The notes beneath the pieces are model-generated. The model ran no database searches. It saw nothing but the letters and a program-made list of their open reading frames with translations, and had not been told where the DNA came from. A DNA stretch of 64,000 bases from Pseudomonas putida (lineage in GTDB: Bacteria; Pseudomonadota; Gammaproteobacteria; Pseudomonadales; Pseudomonadaceae): the NCBI RefSeq assembly GCF_028682635.1, contig NZ_JANHLK010000007.1, forward strand, positions 186,001-250,000. Direction: 5' to 3'. The translations under genes were made by a program, and so were the position numbers. Numbering within the stretch: the first letter of the stretch is position 1; every line of letters starts with the position of its first letter. This document shows, piece by piece, positions 38,944 to 48,770 of the stretch.

Positions 38944-39317
38944 TGCTCCCCCTGATCATTGCAGTGTCCATCGGCGGAACGGCCGGCACCTTGCTACGCT
39001 TTGCCACGGGCAACTGGATCAACGCTAATTGGCCGCGGCACTTCTATACCGCGACGCTGGCCGTTAATATCGTCGGCTGTTTGCTGATCGGCGTTTTATA
39101 CGGTCTGTTTTTGCTACGCCCGGAGGTGCCGATCGAGGTGCGCGCCGGGTTGATCGTCGGCTTCCTCGGAGGGCTGACGACTTTTTCATCCTTTTCACTG
39201 GATACGGTGCGCCTGCTGGAAAGCGGGCAAGTGCTTCTGGCCCTGGGCTATGCTGCCATCAGCGTATTCGGCGGGCTGCTCGCCACCTGGGCTGGCCTGT
39301 CCTTGACCAAACTTTGA
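38943..39317 (+). CDS. crcB: fluoride ion channel CrcB/FluC
   Basis: Small dual-topology fluoride exporter channel, 124 residues, four membrane helices. GTG start immediately in the rarA stop (TAGTG), so coupled. Motifs: [16 protein letters not shown] (residues 10-26), [13 protein letters not shown] with the conserved pore asparagine, and [20 protein letters not shown] with the TTFSSF phenylalanine/serine pore block. No fluoride riboswitch was recognised. Linked to rarA and serS. Confidence 0.95.
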   Translation: MLPLIIAVSIGGTAGTLLRFATGNWINANWPRHFYTATLAVNIVGCLLIGVLYGLFLLRPEVPIEVRAGLIVGFLGGLTTFSSFSLDTVRLLESGQVLLALGYAAISVFGGLLATWAGLSLTKL

Positions 39318-39320
39318 TAA

Positions 39321-40613
<1,293 letters not shown>

Positions 40614-42008
40614 ATGAACTATCTGCCGCTGTTCCATAACCTTCGCGGCAGTCGTGTGTTGGTCGTCGGTGGGGGGGAAATTGCCTTGCGCAAATCCCGC
40701 CTGCTGGCCGATGCCGGTGCGCTGCTGCGGGTGGTCGCACCTGAGATCGAAACGCAGCTGCGTGAGCTGGTCAGCGCCCATGATGGCGAGTGCCTCACGC
40801 GCGGTTACGGCGAGGCGGACCTGGACGGTTGTGTGCTGATCATTGCCGCCACCGACGACGAAGCGCTGAACGCACAAGTCTCAAAGGATGCCCATCTGCG
40901 TTGCGTGCCGGTCAACGTGGTGGATGCGCCGGCCTTGTGCAGCGTGATCTTCCCGGCGATCGTCGACCGTTCGCCGTTGATCATTGCCGTGTCCAGCGGT
41001 GGCGATGCGCCGGTACTGGCGCGATTGATCCGCGCCAAGATCGAAACCTGGATTCCTTCCACCTACGGTCAGCTGGCTGGCCTGGCGGCGCGGTTCCGTC
41101 ATCAGGTGAAAAAGCTGTTCCCGGATGTGCAGCAGCGTCGCGCGTTCTGGGAAGACGTCTTCCAGGGCCCGATTGCCGACCGGCAACTGGCCGGGCAGGG
41201 CGGTGAAGCCGAGCGTTTGCTGCAGGCGAAAATCGAAGGTGAAGCGCCAGTGGCGACCGGTGAGGTCTATCTGGTGGGCGCAGGGCCAGGTGATCCCGAC
41301 CTGCTGACGTTCAAGGCCTTGCGCCTGATGCAGCAAGCCGACGTGGTGCTCTACGACCGCCTGGTGGCGCCGGCGATTCTCGAGCTGTGCCGTCGCGATG
41401 CCGAGCGCGTCTACGTTGGCAAGCGCCGCGCCGATCACGCCGTGCCCCAGGACCAGATCAACCAGCAATTGGTCGACCTGGCGAAACAGGGCAAGCGCGT
41501 GGTGCGGTTGAAGGGTGGCGATCCGTTCATCTTCGGCCGTGGTGGCGAGGAGATCGAGGAACTGGCGGCCCATGGCATCCCGTTCCAGGTGGTACCAGGC
41601 ATCACGGCGGCCAGCGGTTGCGCGGCCTATGCCGGGATACCGCTGACCCATCGCGATTACGCGCAGTCGGTGCGGTTCATCACTGGTCACCTGAAGGACG
41701 GTTCCAGCGATCTGCCTTGGGCCGACCTGGTCGCGCCGGCGCAAACCCTGGTGTTCTACATGGGGTTGGTGGGCTTGCCGAGCATCTGCGAGCAGTTGAT
41801 CAAGCATGGTCGCGGGGCGGATACCCCGGCGGCGTTGATCCAGCAGGGCACCACGGTCAATCAGCGGGTGTTTACCGGCACGTTGGCGGACCTGCCACGG
41901 CTGGTGGCGGAACATGAAGTGCATGCGCCGACATTGGTGATCGTGGGGGAAGTGGTGCAACTGCGCGAGAAACTGGCGTGGTTTGAAGGGGCTCAGGCGC
42001 AGGTCTAG
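40614..42008 (+). CDS. cysG: siroheme synthase (uroporphyrinogen-III C-methyltransferase / precorrin-2 dehydrogenase / ferrochelatase)
   Basis: Makes siroheme for sulfite and nitrite reductases. 464 residues (E. coli 457). N-terminal dehydrogenase/chelatase half (about 1-205) with NAD motif [21 protein letters not shown]-terminal SUMT methyltransferase half (from about 216) with [40 protein letters not shown] and [20 protein letters not shown]. Start directly abuts the serS stop. An inverted repeat follows. Confidence 0.98.
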   Translation: MNYLPLFHNLRGSRVLVVGGGEIALRKSRLLADAGALLRVVAPEIETQLRELVSAHDGECLTRGYGEADLDGCVLIIAATDDEALNAQVSKDAHLRCVPVNVVDAPALCSVIFPAIVDRSPLIIAVSSGGDAPVLARLIRAKIETWIPSTYGQLAGLAARFRHQVKKLFPDVQQRRAFWEDVFQGPIADRQLAGQGGEAERLLQAKIEGEAPVATGEVYLVGAGPGDPDLLTFKALRLMQQADVVLYDRLVAPAILELCRRDAERVYVGKRRADHAVPQDQINQQLVDLAKQGKRVVRLKGGDPFIFGRGGEEIEELAAHGIPFQVVPGITAASGCAAYAGIPLTHRDYAQSVRFITGHLKDGSSDLPWADLVAPAQTLVFYMGLVGLPSICEQLIKHGRGADTPAALIQQGTTVNQRVFTGTLADLPRLVAEHEVHAPTLVIVGEVVQLREKLAWFEGAQAQV

Positions 42009-42024
42009 AGACCGAGGTGCCGCC

Positions 42025-42099
42025 ATCGCCAGCAGGCTGGCTCCCACAAGGGTTTTGTGCACGACACAAATCCCCTGTGGGAGCCAGCCTGCTGGCGAT
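42025..42099. repeat. inverted REP-like pair, GGAGCCAGC class
   Basis: A 24-bp arm from ATCGCCAGCAGGCTGGCTCC to CACA and its perfect inverted copy ending at 42099, between convergent cysG and the glutathionyl-hydroquinone reductase gene. Unit hairpin GCCAGC (loop CT or AG) GCTGGC: the only copy of this class in the window. May also act as a bidirectional terminator. Confidence 0.85.
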
Positions 42100-42125
42100 T
42101 GGGGCCCTCAAAACCTGCATTAATC

Positions 42126-43127
42126 TCAGGCCTTGCGCCAAACCCCTTTCCCACTCAACCGCTCCCTATCATGCGGGGTGGTAAAATCCTGCTGCGGCCC
42201 CTTCGGCACGATCCCCGTCGGATTGATGGTCTTGTGGCTGCCATAGTAGTGATTCTTGATGTGTTCAAAACTCACCGTCTCGGCAATCCCCGGCCACTGG
42301 TAAATCTCCCTTAGCCAGTTCAACAGGTTCGGATAATCCGCGATCCGCCGCAGGTTGCACTTGAAGTGCCCGAAATACACCGCATCGAAACGAATCAACG
42401 TGGTGAACAGACGGATGTCCGCTTCGGTCAGGTACTCACCGGCCAGGTAACGGTTGGCGCCCAGCAACTGCTCCAGTCGATCCAGCTCGGCAAACAATTC
42501 ATCGAAGGCCTGTTCATAAGCGCTCTGCGACGTGGCAAACCCGGCGCGGTACACGCCGTTGTTCACAGCCGGATAGATCCGCTCGTTCAGCGCATCGATT
42601 TCACCGCGCAGCGCAGCCGGATAGAAATCCAGGTCATTGCCGGTCAATTCATCGAAGGCGCCGTTGAACATGCGGATGATTTCCGCCGATTCATTGTTGA
42701 CGATGCGCTTCTGCTGGTTGTCCCACAGCACAGGCACGGTGACGCGGCCGGTGTAGTCGGCGGTGTCGGCGGTGTAGCGCTGGTGCATGAAGTCGAAGTG
42801 ATCGAGCTTGTCGCCGGTGGAGCCGTGGGACTTGTCGAAGGTCCAGCCGTTTTCCAGCATCAAGAAGCTGACCACTGATACATCGATCAGGCTTTCGAGG
42901 CCCTTGAGTTTGCGCAGGATCAGCGTGCGATGCGCCCACGGACAAGCGAGGGATACGTAGAGGTGATAGCGGCCAGCCTCGGCAGCAAAGCCACCGACAC
43001 CACTTGGGCCGGGTTGGCCGTCAGCCGTGACCCAGTTGCGACGCTGCGCCTGTTCACGCTGGAACGCGCCGTCCTTGCTGCTTTCGTACCATTTGTCCTG
43101 CCAGCGACCTTCTACTAACAAACCCAT
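42126..43127 (-). CDS. glutathionyl-hydroquinone reductase (Xi-class glutathione transferase, YqjG-like)
   Basis: Reduces glutathionyl-hydroquinones with glutathione; cytosolic. 333 residues (E. coli YqjG 328). Catalytic C62 lies in LACPWAHRTLILRKLKGLE, in the thioredoxin-fold N-domain; the long N-terminal stretch (WQDKWYESSKDGAFQREQ) is typical of the class. C-terminal helical domain contains ESAEIIRMFNGAFDEL and EADIRLFTTLIRFDAVYFGH. Not part of the tus operon by spacing (90 nt), though on the same strand. Confidence 0.95.
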   Translation of the reverse strand: MGLLVEGRWQDKWYESSKDGAFQREQAQRRNWVTADGQPGPSGVGGFAAEAGRYHLYVSLACPWAHRTLILRKLKGLESLIDVSVVSFLMLENGWTFDKSHGSTGDKLDHFDFMHQRYTADTADYTGRVTVPVLWDNQQKRIVNNESAEIIRMFNGAFDELTGNDLDFYPAALRGEIDALNERIYPAVNNGVYRAGFATSQSAYEQAFDELFAELDRLEQLLGANRYLAGEYLTEADIRLFTTLIRFDAVYFGHFKCNLRRIADYPNLLNWLREIYQWPGIAETVSFEHIKNHYYGSHKTINPTGIVPKGPQQDFTTPHDRERLSGKGVWRKA

Positions 43128-43217
43128 GTTCGAGACTCCTCAACCGATAAGCGTTGGAGAAGAGTCTAGGCTGTTAGGTTCGATAAAAAAGCGCAAAGCT
43201 TGAAGGGTTATGATCGA

Positions 43218-44219
43218 TTAAATCGATTTGTCCCGCGCGTCCCAGTATTGCTGGGCAGTTTCGAACGCTTGCTCGCGGCTCTGGCCCAGGCCGCGCAACG
43301 CCAGGGCCATGGTCGAGATCAGGGCCATTTGCGGGTAACTGTCGACGACATCGCCGCGCCATACCGCCTTCAAATGCGCAGGTTCCAGGCTGGCGGGTTT
43401 GACGTGGCGCTGACTCGACAGTTGCGGCCACTCCTCATCCCAGCTCTCGCCACCGCGGGTGCCGTACAGGTGGCTGTCAGCGTCGGGGTTGATCTCGATC
43501 TCGCCGCCATCGCCCTTGACCACGATCGCCGTGTCGCCGAGCAGGCCGCTGGCATCGCGGTGCACCGCCTGGTAGCCGGGGTGGAAGATGCTTTGCAGGC
43601 CGCAACGGGCGCCTAGCGGGTTGAGGATTCGCGCCAGCGAGTGGATTGGCGAGCGCAGGCCGAGGGTGTTGCGCAGGTCGATCATGCGTTGCAGCTGCGG
43701 TGCCCAGTCCACCAACGGCATGAAGGCCAGGCCGCCGTTGTCCAGCGCCGTGCCGACCTGCTGCCAGTCGCGGCACAACGGGATGTTCAGCTCATCCAGC
43801 AATTGTTCGCTGTAGAGCCGACCCGCAGTGTGCGCGCCGCCGCCATGCATGAAGATGCGCACACCGTTCTGTGCCAGGCACTTGGCCGCCAGCAGATACC
43901 ACGGCAGATGACGTTTCTTGCCGGCATAGGTCGGCCAATCCAGATCCACCGCCAGGGCCGGCGCCTGCAAGCGTTCACGCAGGGCTTCGGTGAAGCCGGC
44001 CATTTCCTGCGCGCTTTCTTCCTTGTGGCGCAACAGCATCAGGAACGCGCCGAGCTGGGTGTCCTCGACCTTGTCGTCAAGCACCATGCCCATGGCGGCG
44101 CGGGCTTCTTCACGCGTCAGGTCGCGGGCGCCACGCTTGCCTTTGCCGAGGATCCGCACGAATTGGGCGAACGGGTGCTCGGCGGGCGTTTCGAGGGTCA
44201 GCGCTGGGTAGTCGGTCAT
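43218..44219 (-). CDS. TrpD2/YbiB-like glycosyltransferase-family protein
   Basis: 333 residues from MTDYPALTLETPAEHP; the frame continues far upstream inside the tus genes, but the ATG overlapping the tusE stop by 4 nt is the sensible start. Fold of anthranilate phosphoribosyltransferase (glycosyl transferase family 4-like): N-terminal helical domain KGKRGARDLTREEARAAM and EMAGFTEALRERL, then FMHGGGAHTAGRLYSEQLL and LRNTLGLRSPIHSLARILNP. E. coli YbiB (TrpD2) lacks the enzymatic activity and instead binds nucleic acid. It is the last gene of the tus operon, which hints at a link to tRNA, but this is inference. Confidence 0.88.
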   Translation of the reverse strand: MTDYPALTLETPAEHPFAQFVRILGKGKRGARDLTREEARAAMGMVLDDKVEDTQLGAFLMLLRHKEESAQEMAGFTEALRERLQAPALAVDLDWPTYAGKKRHLPWYLLAAKCLAQNGVRIFMHGGGAHTAGRLYSEQLLDELNIPLCRDWQQVGTALDNGGLAFMPLVDWAPQLQRMIDLRNTLGLRSPIHSLARILNPLGARCGLQSIFHPGYQAVHRDASGLLGDTAIVVKGDGGEIEINPDADSHLYGTRGGESWDEEWPQLSSQRHVKPASLEPAHLKAVWRGDVVDSYPQMALISTMALALRGLGQSREQAFETAQQYWDARDKSI

Positions 44220-44551
44220 AGGCAATTCGTCGGTTTGGGCAGGCCCGCCAGTTTTGCGGCGAGTTTGGCAGGGGTGCCTTTGAACAGTCGGTTCAGGTGC
44301 AGGCTGTTGCCTTTGTCCGGGCCGAGTTTCAATGCGGTGTACTTGATCAGCGGCCGGGTGGCCGGCGACAGCTGGAATTCGGCGTAGAAGCTGCGCAGCA
44401 GTTCGAGGATCTCCCAGTGCTCGGGGCTCAACTCGATGTCTTCGGCGGCGGCCAGGGCACTGGCGACATCCGCCGACCAGTCGCTGAGATCCACAAGAAA
44501 ACCGTCCTTGTCCAGCTCGATGGCGCGCGCGCCGACCGTCAATACATTCAT
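44216..44551 (-). CDS. tusE: sulfur carrier TusE (DsrC family)
   Basis: Last carrier of the sulfur relay, handing persulfide sulfur from TusBCD to MnmA for 2-thiouridine in tRNA. 111 residues (E. coli 109). The catalytic cysteine is the penultimate residue (C110 in PTNCL), diagnostic of DsrC/TusE. DKDGFLVDLSDWSADVASAL and LSPEHWEILELLRSFYAEF are family blocks. Overlaps tusB upstream and trpD2 downstream by 4 nt each. Confidence 0.96.
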   Translation of the reverse strand: MNVLTVGARAIELDKDGFLVDLSDWSADVASALAAAEDIELSPEHWEILELLRSFYAEFQLSPATRPLIKYTALKLGPDKGNSLHLNRLFKGTPAKLAAKLAGLPKPTNCL

Positions 44552-44841
44552 AACCAGCTGTTGACCTTGTCATGGTGGATCGACAGTTCGACGAAGGCCG
44601 GGTAATCCACAGCCGTTGCCCAGCCTGGCACGTCGATAGCCCGGGCCTGGGCATCTTCGGTCAACACGTAGAGTGTCAGGCCGCGGGCATTCAGCGCCGT
44701 AAAAGGTGCGGTGCCGGGCTGCAGGGCATAGGCCGCGTCGCCGCACAGCAGCAGCGCGTCGTTGGCACCGATCAGGCGCAGGCAACTGTTCAGGCGGTCG
44801 TCGCCGAACGGGGAATGAGACAACACATGCAAAGTCGACAT
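44548..44841 (-). CDS. tusB: sulfurtransferase complex subunit TusB (DsrH family)
   Basis: 97 residues (E. coli 95). Non-catalytic partner in the TusBCD heterohexamer. MSTLHVLSHSPFGDDRLNSC at the start and GANDALLLCGDAAYALQPGT match the DsrH fold. Begins at the last base of the tusC stop codon and overlaps tusE by 4 nt. Confidence 0.93.
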   Translation of the reverse strand: MSTLHVLSHSPFGDDRLNSCLRLIGANDALLLCGDAAYALQPGTAPFTALNARGLTLYVLTEDAQARAIDVPGWATAVDYPAFVELSIHHDKVNSWL

Positions 44842-45203
44842 CAGAGGGTGATCACCTGGTCGTAACGGTCAATGAGCGCAGTGATTTCGTCGGCGGCCAA
44901 CACGCGGGCTTCCGCAAGCGACAAGGCGCCAGGGTCCAGGCCGCGTTCGGCAACGCTGTCGGCACAGACAAACAGTTCTTCGACGCCGAACATCGGCAAG
45001 GCCTGCAGGTTGGCGCTCAAGTCTTTCTGTTGCAGGGCCCTGGCGTCCTGTTTCGCGGCGAGCTGGAACACGCCGTCGTCGAGAAACAGCAGGCCGATCG
45101 GCAAATCGAAGGCACCGCCCGCCAGCACGATGTCCAGCGCTTCCCGCGCGCCCGGACCGGACCAGGGCGATTGGCGGCTGATGATCAGCAAGGATTTGGC
45201 CAT
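44841..45203 (-). CDS. tusC: sulfurtransferase complex subunit TusC (DsrF family)
   Basis: 120 residues (E. coli 119) from MAKSLLIISRQSPW; GGAGGTG lies 8 nt upstream, so a start three codons earlier is not preferred. DsrE/F-like Rossmann-type fold with AREALDIVLAGGAFDLPIGL and FLDDGVFQLAAKQDA. Second gene of the tus operon, 1 nt after tusD. Confidence 0.94.
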   Translation of the reverse strand: MAKSLLIISRQSPWSGPGAREALDIVLAGGAFDLPIGLLFLDDGVFQLAAKQDARALQQKDLSANLQALPMFGVEELFVCADSVAERGLDPGALSLAEARVLAADEITALIDRYDQVITL

Positions 45204-45204
45204 C

Positions 45205-45597
45205 TCACGCACCTCCGAAGCAGATCAGGCGGTCGGCGTCCTGCACCGCATCGTGCAACTGGCCGAGCCCGGACAATTCCCACGGCGCGCCGACGGCGAC
45301 AGCTTCGCGCTGATAGCGTTTGGCTTCTTCTTCGTTCAACACCCCACGGCGCAGGGCGGCGGCGATGCACACCACGCCATCCAATTGGTGTTCGCTGACG
45401 AAGGCGCGCCATTGCTTGGGCAAGTCCAGCTCGTCCTGGGGCGTGACCACGCTGGCGGACGCGTTGTAGACGCCATCCTGGTAGAAAAACAGCCGGACAA
45501 TCTCATGCCCACCGGCCAGCACAGCCTGGGCGAACAGCAAGGCGCGCCGCGAGGAGGGCGCATGGGCGGCGGAAAATACGGCGATGGCGAACTTCAT
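45205..45597 (-). CDS. tusD: sulfurtransferase complex subunit TusD (DsrE family)
   Basis: 130 residues (E. coli 128) from MKFAIAVFSAAHAP. Takes sulfur from TusA; the acceptor cysteine aligns with C77 in LDGVVCIAAALRRG (E. coli C78). FFYQDGVYNASASVVTPQDE is the conserved substrate-side loop. First gene of tusD-C-B-E-trpD2, which runs with overlaps or single-base gaps throughout. A REP pair lies upstream. Confidence 0.96.
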   Translation of the reverse strand: MKFAIAVFSAAHAPSSRRALLFAQAVLAGGHEIVRLFFYQDGVYNASASVVTPQDELDLPKQWRAFVSEHQLDGVVCIAAALRRGVLNEEEAKRYQREAVAVGAPWELSGLGQLHDAVQDADRLICFGGA

Positions 45598-45665
45598 GGC
45601 GGACTCGATCAGCGAAACTGCGGCCATGATAAAGCTTTATCGGCGCAGGGGCTAAATCGATGTCG

Positions 45666-45783
45666 CCTGTGCGGGCCTCTTCGCTGGCAAGCCAGCTCCT
45701 ACAGGAAATGCGTCGGTCACAAAATTGCAGATCGCCACAGATCAACTGTAGGAGCTGGCTTGCCAGCGAAGGGGCCCGCACAG
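45666..45783. repeat. REP pair (REPIN), GGAGCTGGC class, inward-facing
   Basis: Arms CCTGTGCGGGCC + TCTTCGCTGGCAAGCCAGCT and the inverted partner ending GGCCCGCACAGG. The pairing extends well beyond the REP core, giving arms of about 38 bp with one or two mismatches. Lies between tusD and the YoaK-like gene. Confidence 0.9.
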
Positions 45784-45793
45784 GCAGCAACAA

Positions 45794-46498
45794 TCAACGG
45801 GGCATATACCCCAACTGCCAACGCCGCGGAATCTTCAACGACAACAGCCCCAGCGCCGCCGCCAGCAAGCCGCTGGCAAACAACGCCTTGAGCCCGAAAT
45901 GATGTTCCAGCACCGCACCGAGTACCGCACCGGCAAACATGCCGGTCCAGGGGATCAATTGCACCCTCCATCCATTGCGGCGCTCGCCGAGCATCCAGCG
46001 CCCCAGCCCACGGCCGAAGCGCGACAGGGCGCCGGTGACATAGGTCAGGCCGACCGGCAGGCCGTTGACCTCCTCCACGGCAGCATTGAGCATGCCCATG
46101 GCGATGATCGCCGCCAGCAGGGCGGGTAGTTGATTGTCGTAGGGCCAGGCCGCCGCGGCGCACAGCAGGGCGGCAATGCACAACAGCAAGGGCAGTGACC
46201 GGCGCCGGCCCAGGCGGCTGACGATAATGCCCAGCGCATTGCCGACAATGAAGGTGGCGATGAGGATCACCAGGCGCAGGGTCAACCCCAGGTCGCCGGC
46301 ACTGATGGCCACCGCCATTCGCGTGGTGTTGCCGCTCATGAACGAGACGAAGTCGCCGCTGGCCATGAAACCGATCGCGTCGGTCATGCCGGCCAGCACC
46401 GAGAGCATGGCCACCAGGCTCATGCCGATTCGTCCGCGCCATTTCTGCGTGTGCAGGTGTCCGGGGCTGGCGTGGGTCCTGGAGGCGGAAGGCAGCAT
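45794..46498 (-). CDS. YoaK-family (DUF1275) membrane protein
   Basis: 234 residues, six predicted membrane helices. DUF1275 features: MLSVLAGMTDAIGFMASGDF near residue 33, then VSFMSGNTTRMAVAISAGD with the characteristic FMSGN, and GMLNAAVEEVNGLPVGLTYV with VTGALSRFGRGLGRWM. The family is of unknown function, sometimes described as transporter-like. The charged N-terminal ~25 residues (HLHTQKWRGRIG) are cytoplasmic. No operon partner; the DUF6388-like gene is 25 nt upstream (minus strand) and could be cotranscribed. Confidence 0.88.
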   Translation of the reverse strand: MLPSASRTHASPGHLHTQKWRGRIGMSLVAMLSVLAGMTDAIGFMASGDFVSFMSGNTTRMAVAISAGDLGLTLRLVILIATFIVGNALGIIVSRLGRRRSLPLLLCIAALLCAAAAWPYDNQLPALLAAIIAMGMLNAAVEEVNGLPVGLTYVTGALSRFGRGLGRWMLGERRNGWRVQLIPWTGMFAGAVLGAVLEHHFGLKALFASGLLAAALGLLSLKIPRRWQLGYMPR

Positions 46499-46523
46499 TG
46501 GCGGTGACGTCCTCGAGCGGTGG

Positions 46524-46853
46524 TCAGGGGGTTATCCCGTACAGGTCGCAATACTCCAGCCAGTCCATGCCGGCCATTTCCGCGACTTCCTTGTGCACTT
46601 CCAGGCGTTGGGCCTGGTATTCCTCTGGTGTGGCGGCGGTCAAAAGCAGCGTCAGCTCCCAGGCAAACAAACCCTGTTGTTCGGCTTCGGCTTCGAAGGC
46701 CTCATGCAGGCGTTCATCGCGAAACTGCGCGAGGGTTTCGCCCTTGGCCTGGGCCAGCAGCGGGTTGAGGTTGTCGAGCTCGACGCGCAGTTCGGGACGC
46801 TCGTCGAGAAACTTCTTCAGTGCGTGTTCGTGTTGCTGCTCGGATGCCGCCAT
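46524..46853 (-). CDS. small acidic protein, DUF6388-like
   Basis: 109 residues from MAASEQQHEHALKKFL, with AAGGAG 7 nt before the ATG. Helical, strongly acidic, no membrane segment: LDERPELRVELDNLNPLLAQ, then AKGETLAQFRDERLHEAFEA, ending MDWLEYCDLYGITP. I recall this sequence type as the DUF6388 family found in pseudomonads; no function is known. It starts 21 nt after the small helix-turn-helix gene, so the two may form an operon. Confidence 0.75.
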   Translation of the reverse strand: MAASEQQHEHALKKFLDERPELRVELDNLNPLLAQAKGETLAQFRDERLHEAFEAEAEQQGLFAWELTLLLTAATPEEYQAQRLEVHKEVAEMAGMDWLEYCDLYGITP

Positions 46854-46873
46854 GGTCACTCCTTGGGAACGGA

Positions 46874-47122
46874 TTATGAAGACTGTTTCTTGCTGGCCTT
46901 GGCCGCTGCCGCCAGGCACTCGAGGGCGAACTGCTCGGTATAGGTCATCTGGATCGGCGTGGTTTCGCCCTTGACGGTTCTTTCGCCCTCGAGGATGTAA
47001 CGAATGCGCTTGTCGGTAACGCCGATTCGCTTGGCGATCCAGGAAGGTGTCTGACCGATCTGGCTGATCAGTTTGTCGGCGTATTCAGTGGTCGGTTTGT
47101 AGAATTCGGCATTGGGTGTCAT
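46874..47122 (-). CDS. small helix-turn-helix DNA-binding protein
   Basis: 82 residues. Residues about 19-45 (ISQIGQTPSWIAKRIGVTDK followed by RIRYILEGE) read as a Cro/XRE-like helix-turn-helix: helix, turn, recognition helix, then the start of a wing or third helix. The C-terminus has YTEQFALECLAAAAKASKKQ, as in other short phage-like or host-encoded repressors. GGAAG precedes the ATG. Probably regulates its own operon with the DUF6388-like gene, but that is inference. Confidence 0.78.
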   Translation of the reverse strand: MTPNAEFYKPTTEYADKLISQIGQTPSWIAKRIGVTDKRIRYILEGERTVKGETTPIQMTYTEQFALECLAAAAKASKKQSS

Positions 47123-47270
47123 GGGGCTTCCAGTGAAAAGTGCAATTCAGCGCTATTGGCGCGACAGGGTGCGCGAATCGTCAGGCGCTGTCGCGGTATA
47201 AATGAAGTAAAGCAGAACGATACGCAGTGCCACGGTGATACAGTCCGCTTTTTCCTGATGAGTGAATGCA

Positions 47271-47621
47271 ATGCGAATTCTGATGGTGGCGCTGGCCGTT
47301 ACCTTGCTGGCGGGATGCGCGAGCTCGGCGATGAACGACGCTCGTACCAAGGCCCCGTACAAGACCCTCAACTCGGACAAGCCGGCCAAGGACGTCGCCC
47401 AGTGCGTGCAGTTTTCCTGGCAGGACGAAGCGGTGTTCGGTGTCGATGCTGCCGCGTACCTGGAACCGGGAGAGAAGGGCAGCACCACCGTGTACACCCG
47501 CTCGGCGGAGTCTTTTGTCGACGTGACCACCGATGCCTCGGGCACGGTGTTGAGTTATTACGCGCAGCAGGATGATTTTGTCGCCAAGCGGCGGTTGGCG
47601 GCGTTGGCCACCTGCCTTTAA
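47271..47621 (+). CDS. small lipoprotein of unknown function
   Basis: 116 residues. Signal peptide MRILMVALAVTLLAGC with lipobox LAGC and lipidated C16; no aspartate at +2, so sorting to the outer membrane is expected. Mature part is polar, with one later cysteine in VAQCVQFSWQDEAVFGVDAA and one at the end (TCL), which could form a disulfide. A GTG three codons upstream (47262) could also start. No family recognised. Confidence 0.8.
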   Translation: MRILMVALAVTLLAGCASSAMNDARTKAPYKTLNSDKPAKDVAQCVQFSWQDEAVFGVDAAAYLEPGEKGSTTVYTRSAESFVDVTTDASGTVLSYYAQQDDFVAKRRLAALATCL

Positions 47622-47639
47622 GGTCAATGCAATTCCCCA

Positions 47640-47730
47640 TGTGGGAGCGGGCTTGCTCGCGAAGCCGGTGGGTCAGTCAGCATCGATGTTGAATGAAAAA
47701 CCGCTTTCGCGAGCAAGCCCGCTCCCACAG
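47640..47730. repeat. REP pair (REPIN), GGAGCGGGC class
   Basis: TGTGGGAGCGGGCTTGCTCG and the inverted copy ending GCTCCCACAG, between the convergent lipoprotein and acetyltransferase genes; the spacer contains GCATCGATGTTGA, a motif recurring in other pairs of this class. Confidence 0.9.
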
Positions 47731-47746
47731 GGTTTTTGTGTTGTGG

Positions 47747-48172
47747 TCAGTAGCTCAGGCGTTTCTGGAAGAAGAAATGCTTGTACCCCGGCGGGTAATC
47801 GGCAATGTGCCCGATCTCGCTATAGCCGCATTTTTTGTAGAACTCCGGCGCCTGGAATTCAAAGGTGTCGAGCCACAGTCCTACGCACTTCCTCTCCCGC
47901 GCCAGCTCTTCGGCCATCTGCATCAGCCGGGTGCCCATGCCCTGTCCCCGGGCCTGTTCCGGTACCGACAGCAGGTCGATGAACATCCACTGGTAAAACA
48001 ACCGGGCATAGAGGCCGCCGAGGATCGCATCGTTATCGTCGCGCACCAGCAGGGCGATGTGCTCGGGTACCGCGCCGTCGGCCTTCGAGGCGTTGTAGGC
48101 GCGCAGCGGCAGCAGGATGGCCTGGCGCTCTTCTTCCGTGGGGGTGGGCGAAAACTCTATTCGCAGGTTCAT
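47747..48172 (-). CDS. GNAT-family N-acetyltransferase
   Basis: 141 residues. Acetyl-CoA loop QARGQGMGTRLMQMAEELAR (residues about 73-92) fits the R/Q-x-x-G-x-G/A motif, and the C-terminal FQAPEFYKKCGYSEIGHIAD has the usual tyrosine region followed by PPGYKHFFFQKRL, similar to small-molecule acetyltransferases. Substrate unknown. Divergent from the hemerythrin gene. Confidence 0.9.
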   Translation of the reverse strand: MNLRIEFSPTPTEEERQAILLPLRAYNASKADGAVPEHIALLVRDDNDAILGGLYARLFYQWMFIDLLSVPEQARGQGMGTRLMQMAEELARERKCVGLWLDTFEFQAPEFYKKCGYSEIGHIADYPPGYKHFFFQKRLSY

Positions 48173-48317
48173 GGCTATATCCTTATGGCAGTGAACCGGC
48201 AGCCTATCGTGGTCCCTGTCATTGTTCCAGCACCCTCAGCCAGTGGAACCCTCGCCAATACGCAGATGTCATTTACTGTGACGCGCCATTCCAGAGTGCG
48301 ACCGATGAGGACATTCC

Positions 48318-48755
48318 GTGAATATTTTCGAAGCCTTGCGCGAAAGCCACGAGCGCCAGCGTACCTACGCCAAAGCCTTGATCCGCACCAGCGGCGATAC
48401 CCCTGAACGCGTCGAGGCGTACAAGCAGCTCAAGTCAGAACTGCAGGCTCACGAAACCGCAGAAGAACGGCATTTCTACATCCCGCTGATGGAGTTCGAC
48501 AACGGCGTCGACTTGAGCCGCCACGCGATCGCCGAGCACCACGAGATGGATGAAATGATGGAAGAACTGGACAGTACAGAGATGTCCAGCCCGTCCTGGC
48601 TCGCGACCGCGAAGAAGCTGTCGGAAAAGGTTCATCACCATCTCGAGGAAGAGGAGCAGAAGTTCTTCCAGATGGCCGGCAAGTTGCTTGACGACAAGCA
48701 GAAAGAGTCGCTGGCGGGCCAATACGAGAAGGAATACCAGGCGCAGCTTGCGTGA
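48318..48755 (+). CDS. hemerythrin HHE domain protein
   Basis: 145 residues, GTG start with GATGAGGAC upstream. Four-helix hemerythrin fold with histidine and glutamate ligands spread as expected: LRESHERQR, LQAHETAEERHFYIPLMEF, AIAEHHEMDEMMEEL and KVHHHLEEEEQKFFQMAGK. Binds a di-iron centre by family; roles include oxygen, NO or iron sensing/storage. Acidic and soluble. Stands alone. Confidence 0.93.
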   Translation: MNIFEALRESHERQRTYAKALIRTSGDTPERVEAYKQLKSELQAHETAEERHFYIPLMEFDNGVDLSRHAIAEHHEMDEMMEELDSTEMSSPSWLATAKKLSEKVHHHLEEEEQKFFQMAGKLLDDKQKESLAGQYEKEYQAQLA

Positions 48756-48770
48756 GGTAAACCCGACAAA

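Noticed and set aside
38943..39317. Fluoride riboswitch upstream of crcB
   Set aside because: crcB is embedded in the rarA stop with no leader in which a riboswitch could lie; none is seen upstream of rarA.
47262..47271. GTG start three codons upstream of the lipoprotein
   Set aside because: ATG at 47271 gives a standard signal peptide; the GTG cannot be excluded but adds nothing.
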